This document shows, in pieces, positions 9,057 through 16,823 of a stretch of DNA of 64,000 bases. Under the pieces are notes generated by a model, which worked only from the letters and a program-made list of their open reading frames with translations, made no database searches and was not told the origin of the DNA. The position numbers and the translations under genes are program-made. How positions within the stretch are numbered: the stretch's first letter is position 1; every line of letters starts with the position of its first letter. Source of the stretch: Thermomonas fusca DSM 15424 (lineage in GTDB: Bacteria > Pseudomonadota > Gammaproteobacteria > Xanthomonadales > Xanthomonadaceae); contig NZ_AUIV01000010.1 in assembly GCF_000423885.1 (NCBI RefSeq), positions 62,001-126,000 on the forward strand. The letters are read 5' to 3'.

Positions 9057-9587
9057 TCAGCGCGGGCAGGGAAGTGGCGTCGTCGGCCGCTCCGTGCGCG
9101 GCCGGCCAACGTTGTTGACGATGACCCGGCCGAGCAGTTCGCCGCCTTGGCTGCAGATGGAGAGCGTCAGGTTGCTGCCGCCGCTGGTGCCATCGGGCAG
9201 GTAGCGCAGCTGCTGGCGCCCGGCGCTGCTGATGATGCGGAGGTGGCGGCTGGTGGGCTGCCGGTCGACGCGCAGGATGGCGTCGGTGGCGTCGGCCTGC
9301 CGGTTGCCGTCCTGGTCCACGAACAGCAGCCAGCCGGGGCTCCAGTCGGTGCCGGCGTCGCAGCGGGCGCCATCGCTGCTCGGGCAGAGCACCGTGCGGC
9401 GGCCGTGGTTGACGGCCGCCATGCGGGCGAGCTGCATGTGTGTGACCAACGAGGACGCGACAGTGGTAGCGCGATATCGCTCCAGCAGCGCGTTCATTGG
9501 CGATGCCGCGACCCCGGCGACGATGGCCAGGATGGAGGTGGTGGCCAGCAGTTCGATCAGGGTGAATCCGGCAGGGCTTCTGGGCAT
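9057..9587 (-). CDS. FimT/GspH-type pseudopilin
   Basis: A 176-aa type IV prepilin-like protein. MPRSPAGFTLIELL shows a short basic leader, the prepilin peptidase site G7/F8 and Glu at position 5 of the mature protein, followed by one hydrophobic helix. The C-terminal part is a GspH-like domain (CPSSDGARCDAGTDWSPGWLLF) with cysteines. FimT and GspH are minor pilins of type IV pili or type II secretion systems. No other minor pilin gene lies nearby, so it is an orphan. The ATG at 9587 gives the canonical leader; the longer open frame upstream is not used. Confidence 0.85.
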   Translation of the reverse strand: MPRSPAGFTLIELLATTSILAIVAGVAASPMNALLERYRATTVASSLVTHMQLARMAAVNHGRRTVLCPSSDGARCDAGTDWSPGWLLFVDQDGNRQADATDAILRVDRQPTSRHLRIISSAGRQQLRYLPDGTSGGSNLTLSICSQGGELLGRVIVNNVGRPRTERPTTPLPCPR

Positions 9588-9759
9588 GGCGGTGCTCCGG
9601 CAGGTGGACGCAGCCTGGGCCGTCAGGGCCTGCGGCGGCATCGGTGCGGGGCGAATGGGCGGGTCGGAAAAGTCCGCGGCGGGCGCTGGGACTTTTCCGT
9701 GACGGCCGGTGTCGTTGCGGCGGCGTAAACTTTCAGGTTGCCTTGTTGCGCGCCGCCAG

Positions 9760-11808
<2,049 letters not shown>

Positions 11809-11827
11809 GGCGCGCGCGACTGGGAGA

Positions 11828-11873
11828 GGGGGTCAGAGTGGCTTTTCGCTCCGGAAAAGCCACTCTGACCCCC
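11828..11873. repeat. 20-bp perfect inverted repeat, REP-like hairpin and likely uvrB terminator
   Basis: Two 20-nt arms (11828-11847 and 11854-11873) are exact reverse complements around a 6-nt loop; the core is GGGTCAGAGTGGCTTTTC. The loop sits at CGGAAAAG/CTTTTCGC, and a 45-nt pyrimidine-rich tract with runs of T follows, so it can terminate uvrB. The sequence resembles dispersed palindromes of xanthomonads (recalled, not searched), so it may be a mobile repeat that took on a terminator role. Confidence 0.8.
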
Positions 11874-11911
11874 CTTTCCTTCCCTTTCCCTGCCTTTTCT
11901 TCCGTTTTCTC

Positions 11912-11941
11912 TTGTCGACGCCGGATTTGTCAGGCTACAAT
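11912..11941 (+). promoter_or_regulatory. Promoter of tRNA-Val
   Basis: TTGTCG (11912-11917), an 18-nt spacer and TACAAT (11936-11941), 12 nt before the mature tRNA. Confidence 0.65.
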
Positions 11942-11953
11942 TCGCGCCCCTTC

Positions 11954-12028
11954 GGGCGGTTAGCTCAGCGGTAGAGCACTACCTTGACATGGTAGGGGTC
12001 ACAGGTTCGAACCCTGTACCGCCCACCA
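11954..12028 (+). tRNA. tRNA-Val (GAC)
   Basis: A 75-nt cloverleaf with acceptor GGGCGGT/ACCGCCC, encoded CCA, anticodon stem CTACC/GGTAG with loop TTGACAT giving anticodon GAC at 11986-11988, and T-arm ACAGGTTCGAACCCTGT. Confidence 0.97.
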
Positions 12029-12178
12029 CGCCAGCTCTCAAACATGGAGCGCCGGCGTGGCAACGAAACGGAGAGAGGTGGCCCGCGGCAACGCCGGCCG
12101 AGCGTGCGACATGGACACTACCGGCGCCCACTGCTGATCCTGCCGACGCATTCGCGCTCCCTTCAATGTGGATGATCG

Positions 12179-12202
12179 AAAAGGCGCCTCGGCGCCTTTT
12201 TT
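12179..12202 (+). terminator. Rho-independent terminator between tRNA-Val and thrS
   Basis: AAAAGGCGCC-TC-GGCGCCTTTTTT: a self-complementary stem followed by T-run. It ends the tRNA-Val transcript about 70 nt before thrS; if transcription runs through, it could also act as an attenuator for thrS. Confidence 0.85.
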
Positions 12203-12272
12203 CGTTTTGTTCGTTCGTCCCTGAACCAAGAGTCCCGCCGCCACGGCCGGGCTTTCCAGAAGAGCAAATCCC

Positions 12273-14174
12273 ATGATCTCGATCACGCTCCCCGACGGCT
12301 CCCAGCGCCAGTTCGATGCTCCCGTGTCCGTGCAGGACGTTGCCGCCTCCATCGGCGCGGGCCTGGCCAAGGCCACCCTGGCTGGCAAGGTGGACGACCG
12401 GCTGGTCGATGCCAGCCACGTCATCGACCACGACGTGGCGCTGTCCATCATCACCGACAAGTCGCCGGAGGCGCTGGACATCCTCCGCCACTCCACCGCG
12501 CACCTGCTGGCGCAGGCCGTGCAGCGCCTGTTCCCCGGCGCGCAGGTAACCATCGGCCCGGTGATTGATAACGGCTTCTATTACGACTTCGCCTTCGAGC
12601 GCCCGTTCACGCCGGAAGACCTGCCGGCGATCGAGGCGGAAATGCAGAAGATCGTCAAGGAAGCGCTGCCGGTCAGCCGCAGCGTCAAGTCGCGCGACGA
12701 CGCGGTGGCCTTCTTCAAGGGCATGGGCGAGGCCTACAAGGCCGAGATCATCGAAAGCATCCCGGCCGATCAGGCGCTGTCGCTGTATTCGCAGGGCGAG
12801 TTCACCGACCTGTGCCGCGGTCCGCACGTGCCCGGCACAGACAAGCTGCGCGCGTTCAAGCTGATGAAGGTGGCTGGCGCCTACTGGCGCGGCGACCACA
12901 ACAACCAGATGCTCAGCCGCATCTACGGCACCGCCTGGCTTAACGACAAGGACCTCAAGGCTTACCTGCACCAGATCGAGGAAGCCGAGAAGCGCGACCA
13001 CCGCAAGATCGCCAAGGTCCAGGACCTGTTCCACCTGCAGGAAGAGGGTCCGGGGCTGGTGTTCTGGCATCCCAAGGGCTGGAGCATCTGGCAGACCGTC
13101 GAGCAGTACATGCGCAAGGTCTACCGCGACACTGGCTACGGCGAGGTGCGCTGCCCGCAAATCCTCGATGTCGAGCTGTGGAAGAAGTCTGGCCACTGGG
13201 ACAATTACAAGGACAACATGTTCTTCACCGAATCGGAGAAGCGCACCTATGCGCTGAAACCGATGAACTGCCCCGGCCACGTGCAGGTGTTCAACCAGGG
13301 CCTGCACAGCTACCGTGACCTGCCGATCCGCTACGGCGAGTTCGGCGCCTGCCACCGCAACGAACCGTCCGGCGCGCTGCACGGCATCCTGCGCGTGCGC
13401 GGCTTCACCCAGGACGACGGCCACGTGTTCTGCACCGAAGGCCAGATCGAATCCGAGGTGCGTGCGTTCCACGCGCAGGCGCTGAAGGTGTATTCCGACT
13501 TCGGTTTCAGCGACATCCAGATCAAGATCGCGCTGCGCCCGGATTCGCGGCTGGGCGACGATGCCACCTGGGACAAGGCCGAGGATGCGCTGCGCAACGC
13601 GCTGCGTGCTTCCGGCGTGGAATGGGAGGAGCTGCCGGGCGAGGGCGCGTTCTACGGCCCGAAGATCGAGTACCACCTGAAGGATGCGATCGGCCGCACC
13701 TGGCAGCTGGGCACCATGCAGGTGGACTTCATGATGCCGGGCCGGCTGGGCGCGGAATACGTGGACGAACACAGCCAGCGCCGCCACCCGGTGATGCTGC
13801 ATCGTGCCATCGTGGGCTCGATGGAGCGATTCATCGGCATCCTGATCGAGCACCACGCCGGCCAGTTCCCGGCGTGGCTGGCCCCGGTGCAGGCGGTGGT
13901 GATGAATATCACCGACGCCCAGGCCGATGCCGTCGAAGCGGCCAGGAAATCCCTTTCCAATCAAGGTTTCCGGGTGGTTTCGGATTTGCGGAACGAAAAA
14001 ATCGGCTATAAAATCCGCGAGCACACGCTGCAGCGCGTGCCGTACCTGCTGGTGGTCGGTGACCGCGAGAAGGAAAATGGCATGCTCTCGGTGCGTACGC
14101 GGGGTGGGGAAGACCTTGGCAGCATGACCGTTGACGCCTTCGCCGCCAGACTGCGGGAAGAAGGCGCCGGCTGA
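12273..14174 (+). CDS. thrS: Threonyl-tRNA synthetase
   Basis: Class II synthetase that charges tRNA-Thr and edits Ser-tRNA. The 633-aa protein has an N-terminal TGS domain (1-60, MISITLPDGSQRQFDAPVS), the editing domain with HSTAHLLAQ (zinc/His site), and the catalytic core with MNCPGH, RYGEFGACHRNEPSGALHG and motif 3 near MLHRAIVGSMERF. A C-terminal anticodon-binding domain follows. It heads the thrS-infC-rpmI-rplT-pheST cluster, conserved from Escherichia coli. The ribosome-binding site before ATG is weak. Confidence 0.97.
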   Translation: MISITLPDGSQRQFDAPVSVQDVAASIGAGLAKATLAGKVDDRLVDASHVIDHDVALSIITDKSPEALDILRHSTAHLLAQAVQRLFPGAQVTIGPVIDNGFYYDFAFERPFTPEDLPAIEAEMQKIVKEALPVSRSVKSRDDAVAFFKGMGEAYKAEIIESIPADQALSLYSQGEFTDLCRGPHVPGTDKLRAFKLMKVAGAYWRGDHNNQMLSRIYGTAWLNDKDLKAYLHQIEEAEKRDHRKIAKVQDLFHLQEEGPGLVFWHPKGWSIWQTVEQYMRKVYRDTGYGEVRCPQILDVELWKKSGHWDNYKDNMFFTESEKRTYALKPMNCPGHVQVFNQGLHSYRDLPIRYGEFGACHRNEPSGALHGILRVRGFTQDDGHVFCTEGQIESEVRAFHAQALKVYSDFGFSDIQIKIALRPDSRLGDDATWDKAEDALRNALRASGVEWEELPGEGAFYGPKIEYHLKDAIGRTWQLGTMQVDFMMPGRLGAEYVDEHSQRRHPVMLHRAIVGSMERFIGILIEHHAGQFPAWLAPVQAVVMNITDAQADAVEAARKSLSNQGFRVVSDLRNEKIGYKIREHTLQRVPYLLVVGDREKENGMLSVRTRGGEDLGSMTVDAFAARLREEGAG

Positions 14175-14198
14175 CCGCCCCGCCGCTTCGCGCAAACC

Positions 14199-14226
14199 CG
14201 CCCACCGGTTCCGGAACCGGTGGGCG
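14199..14226. repeat. 28-nt perfect palindrome between thrS and infC
   Basis: Positions 14199-14226 equal their own reverse complement (arm CGCCCACCGGTTCC). It starts 25 nt after the thrS stop and ends 38 nt before the proposed infC start. In RNA it folds to a stable hairpin of up to about 12 bp. No T-run follows, so it more likely stabilises or processes the mRNA, or limits read-through, than terminates. Confidence 0.8.
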
Positions 14227-14264
14227 AACCGGCCCGCAGGGGCCAACCCTTGGAGACAGCCACA

Positions 14265-14789
14265 ATCAGCATCCCTGACAACAAGCAGAACCGGCGGAAC
14301 GGCGAAATCCGCGTCCCGCGCGTACGCGTCATCGGCAGCGACGGCGAAATGATCGGCGTGCTCTCGCGCGACGAAGCGCTGCGCATGGCCGAGGAAGAGG
14401 AACTCGACCTCGTCGAGATCCAGCCCAACGCGGATCCGCCGGTCTGCAAGATCATGGACTTCGGCAAGTTCAAGTTCGAACTGCAGAAGAAGGCCAACGA
14501 AGCCAAGAAGAAGACCAAGCAGGTCGAGATCAAGGAAGTGAAGTTCCGTCCGGTCACGGACGAGGGCGACTACCAGATCAAGCTGCGCAAGATGCGCGAA
14601 TTCCTGCTGGAAGGCGACAAGATCAAGGTCAACATCCGCTTCCGTGGCCGCGAGATGAGCCACCAGGAGCTGGGTCGCGAGATGGCGGCGCGGATCGAGG
14701 GCGATCTTGGCGAAGACATCGTCATCGAATCGCGTCCGCGCCTGGAAGGGCGGCAGATGGTGATGATGATCGCGCCGAAGAAGAAGTAA
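14265..14789 (+). CDS. infC: Translation initiation factor IF-3, probable AUC start
   Basis: IF-3 keeps 30S subunits free and checks start-codon pairing. The 174-aa product (ISIPDNKQNRRNGEIRVPRV..., first residue decoded as Met) has the N-domain, the lysine-rich linker (KKANEAKKKTKQVEIKEVKF) and the C-domain ending MVMMIAPKKK. No ATG occurs at the expected start. ATC at 14265 has GGAG 9 nt upstream and mirrors the AUU start through which IF-3 represses its own mRNA in E. coli. Alternatives in frame are TTG at 14250 and GTG at 14220, the latter inside a palindrome. Confidence 0.9.
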   Translation: MSIPDNKQNRRNGEIRVPRVRVIGSDGEMIGVLSRDEALRMAEEEELDLVEIQPNADPPVCKIMDFGKFKFELQKKANEAKKKTKQVEIKEVKFRPVTDEGDYQIKLRKMREFLLEGDKIKVNIRFRGREMSHQELGREMAARIEGDLGEDIVIESRPRLEGRQMVMMIAPKKK

Positions 14790-14798
14790 GGCTCGCGG

Positions 14799-14822
14799 CC
14801 GGTCGCCCGCAGGGGCGACCGG
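14799..14822 (+). terminator. 10-bp hairpin after infC
   Basis: CCGGTCGCCC-GCAG-GGGCGACCGG lies 9 nt beyond the infC stop. It lacks a T-run; it may be a weak terminator or a processing or stability element before the rpmI promoter. Confidence 0.5.
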
Positions 14823-14884
14823 TGCGGTGGCCGGACGGACGAGCGTGGTATCGGGTAGTTGGCCGCTTCGCAATTTCAGGCGAT

Positions 14885-14913
14885 TTGAGAGTTCCCCGGA
14901 AATCCGCCATAAT
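14885..14913 (+). promoter_or_regulatory. Strong promoter of rpmI-rplT
   Basis: TTGAGA (14885-14890), 17-nt spacer, CATAAT (14908-14913). Start of transcription would be near 14920, giving a leader of about 158 nt before rpmI. Confidence 0.75.
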
Positions 14914-14919
14914 GCGCGG

Positions 14920-15077
14920 CCCGGTTTGCCGGGAATGTTGTCGGTTTCACTCATGGACCCGCCCTGATCCGTTTCGGATCAAGGGCTTACCCACCGGTCG
15001 GGCAGGATGGAAAGCGTGGTGGCGCCGCAAGGCAACACCGCCGCCCAGGCCAGTTCTAGATTTCGCAAGGATTCCCA
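14920..15077 (+). promoter_or_regulatory. Structured rpmI leader, probable L20 control region
   Basis: The leader contains CCCGG-TTTG-CCGGG and a larger stem, GCCCTGATCCG-TTT-CGGATCAAGGGC with one bulged base, before the rpmI ribosome-binding site. In E. coli and Bacillus, L20 represses this operon by binding a leader that mimics its 23S rRNA site. The same role here is an inference from position and structure. Confidence 0.45.
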
Positions 15078-15275
15078 ATGCCCAAGATCAAGACCAATCG
15101 GGCGGCGGCCAAGCGCTTCCGGAAGACCGCTTCCGGCAAGTACAAGTGCGGCCACGCCAACAAGAGCCACATCCTCACCAAGAAAGCGACCAAGCGGAAG
15201 CGCAACCTGCGGCAGACGAACCATGTTCGTGCCGAGGACGCGGGCCGTCTGGACCGCATGCTGCCGTATTTGTGA
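15078..15275 (+). CDS. rpmI: 50S ribosomal protein L35
   Basis: A 65-aa, very basic ribosomal protein (MPKIKTNRAAAKRFRKTASG, ending in the DRMLPYL tail). Family length and sequence are typical. It lies 11 nt before rplT, and AAGGA precedes its ATG. Confidence 0.98.
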   Translation: MPKIKTNRAAAKRFRKTASGKYKCGHANKSHILTKKATKRKRNLRQTNHVRAEDAGRLDRMLPYL

Positions 15276-15286
15276 GGAGATAAGAA

Positions 15287-15646
15287 ATGGCACGAGTCAA
15301 ACGTGGTGTTACGGCGCGCGCGCGCCACAAGAAGGTTCTGAAGGCTGCCAAGGGCTACTACCACGCCCGCCGCAAGGTCTTCCGCGTCGCCAAGCAGGCC
15401 GTCACCAAGGCCCTGCAGTACGCATACATCGGCCGCAAGCAGAAGAAGCGCCATTTCCGCACCCTGTGGATTGCGCGTATCAATGCTGCTTCCCGCGCCA
15501 ACGGCATGAGCTACAGCCGCTTCATGAACGGCCTGCTGAAGGCCGGCATCACCCTGGACCGCAAGGTGCTGGCGGACATTGCCGTGCACGACGCAGCTGC
15601 TTTTACCGCCCTGACCGAAAAGGCCAAGGGCGCTTTGGCGGCTTAA
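15287..15646 (+). CDS. rplT: 50S ribosomal protein L20
   Basis: Early-assembly protein of the large subunit that binds 23S rRNA directly and is the autoregulator of the rpmI-rplT operon in studied bacteria. The 119-aa product starts MARVKRGVTARARHKKVLKA and has the typical long basic N-terminal helix. GGAG lies upstream of the ATG. A terminator-like hairpin follows, before pheS. Confidence 0.98.
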   Translation: MARVKRGVTARARHKKVLKAAKGYYHARRKVFRVAKQAVTKALQYAYIGRKQKKRHFRTLWIARINAASRANGMSYSRFMNGLLKAGITLDRKVLADIAVHDAAAFTALTEKAKGALAA

Positions 15647-15690
15647 GCCGTCACTCCACAGCAGTTGTAGCGGCGGCTTCGGTCGCCATC

Positions 15691-15730
15691 ACGTGGGGAA
15701 GGGCGCAAGTCCTTCCCCATGTTTGTTTTT
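15691..15730 (+). terminator. Terminator or attenuator between rplT and pheS
   Basis: ACGTGGGGAAGG and CCTTCCCCATGT form a 12-bp stem with one G-T pair and an 8-nt loop, then TTGTTTTT. It lies 45 nt past rplT and about 73 nt before pheS. In E. coli pheST is attenuated at such a site; no clear phenylalanine-rich leader peptide lies before this hairpin, so simple termination or partial read-through is equally likely. Confidence 0.7.
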
Positions 15731-15803
15731 GTGGCACTGAATTCTTTGTGTCATTCCCGCAGGGCGGGGATGGGAACGCGGTGGTTCTGGAGTCATCAAG
15801 CAC

Positions 15804-16814
15804 ATGAGCGATATCGAATCCCTGTCCGCCGCGGCGCTGTCCGAGATCAAAGCGGCGGCGACCCCCGATGCGCTGGAAGCCCTGCGCGTGACGCTGCTGG
15901 GCAAGAACGGCAGCATCACCGCGCAGCTGAAGGCGCTTGGCGCGCTGCCGGGCGACCAGCGCAAGGCCGCGGGCGAGGCGATCAACCGCGCCCGCGACGT
16001 GATCGGTGAGGCGCTCGCCACGCGCAAGACCGCGCTGGACGCCGCGGCGCTGGACGCGCGCCTGGCCGGCGAATCGATCGACGTGACCCTGCCCGGCCGC
16101 GATGCCGCCCGCGGCGGCGTGCACCCGGTCAGCCGCACGCTGGAGCGCATCAGCGAGATCTTCGGGCGGCTGGGCTACGAGTCCGCCGACGGCCCGGAAA
16201 TCGAGGACGACTGGCACAACTTCGAGGCGCTGAACTTCCCGCCGCACCACCCGGCGCGCGCCATGCACGACACGTTCTATTTCGGGGACGGCCGCTTGCT
16301 GCGCACCCACACCTCCGGCGTGCAGATCCGCTACATGCAGGACCTGCTGGCGCATGGCGGGCAGCCGCCGCTGCGCATGATCGCGGCGGGCAAGGTCTAT
16401 CGCAGCGATTCCGACCAGACCCACACGCCGATGTTCCACCAGGTGGAAGGCCTGCTGGTGGACGAGCACGCCAGCTTCGCCGACCTCAAGGGCACGCTGG
16501 TGGAATTCGTGCGCGCGTTCTTCGAGCGCGACTTCGAGATGCGCTTCCGCCCGAGCTACTTCCCCTTCACCGAGCCGTCGGCGGAAGTGGACATCGCCTG
16601 GCAGCAGGCCGATGGCAGCACCCGCTGGCTGGAGGTGCTGGGCTGCGGGATGGTGCACCCGAACGTGCTCAGGAGCGTGGGCATCGACCCGGAGAAGTAC
16701 ACCGGTTTCGCCTTCGGCCTCGGCGTCGAGCGCTTCGCCATGCTGCGCTACGGCGTGGATGACCTGCGTTCCTTCTTCGACAACGACGTGCGCTTCCTGC
16801 GCCAGTTCGCCTGA
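15804..16814 (+). CDS. pheS: Phenylalanyl-tRNA synthetase alpha subunit
   Basis: Catalytic class II subunit of the alpha2-beta2 enzyme charging tRNA-Phe. The 336-aa protein has an N-terminal coiled coil (about 1-85) that contacts tRNA, motif 2 around MIAAGKVYRSDSDQTHTPMF, and motif 3 in GLGVERFAMLRYGVDDLR. Followed after 9 nt by pheT. Confidence 0.97.
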   Translation: MSDIESLSAAALSEIKAAATPDALEALRVTLLGKNGSITAQLKALGALPGDQRKAAGEAINRARDVIGEALATRKTALDAAALDARLAGESIDVTLPGRDAARGGVHPVSRTLERISEIFGRLGYESADGPEIEDDWHNFEALNFPPHHPARAMHDTFYFGDGRLLRTHTSGVQIRYMQDLLAHGGQPPLRMIAAGKVYRSDSDQTHTPMFHQVEGLLVDEHASFADLKGTLVEFVRAFFERDFEMRFRPSYFPFTEPSAEVDIAWQQADGSTRWLEVLGCGMVHPNVLRSVGIDPEKYTGFAFGLGVERFAMLRYGVDDLRSFFDNDVRFLRQFA

Positions 16815-16823
16815 GGTAGTGCG

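Noticed and set aside
9588..9759. Search for a LexA box upstream of uvrB
   Set aside because: No convincing CTG-N10-CAG or xanthomonad-type LexA palindrome was visible.
11979..14954. 991-codon frame antisense to thrS and infC
   Set aside because: Shadow of two confidently identified genes; it also runs through a tRNA and a terminator.
15719..15770. Short frame starting MFVFVALN as a possible Phe leader peptide for pheST
   Set aside because: It begins inside the T-run of the hairpin, so it lies downstream of where an attenuator peptide must be; its Phe codons come from the T-run.
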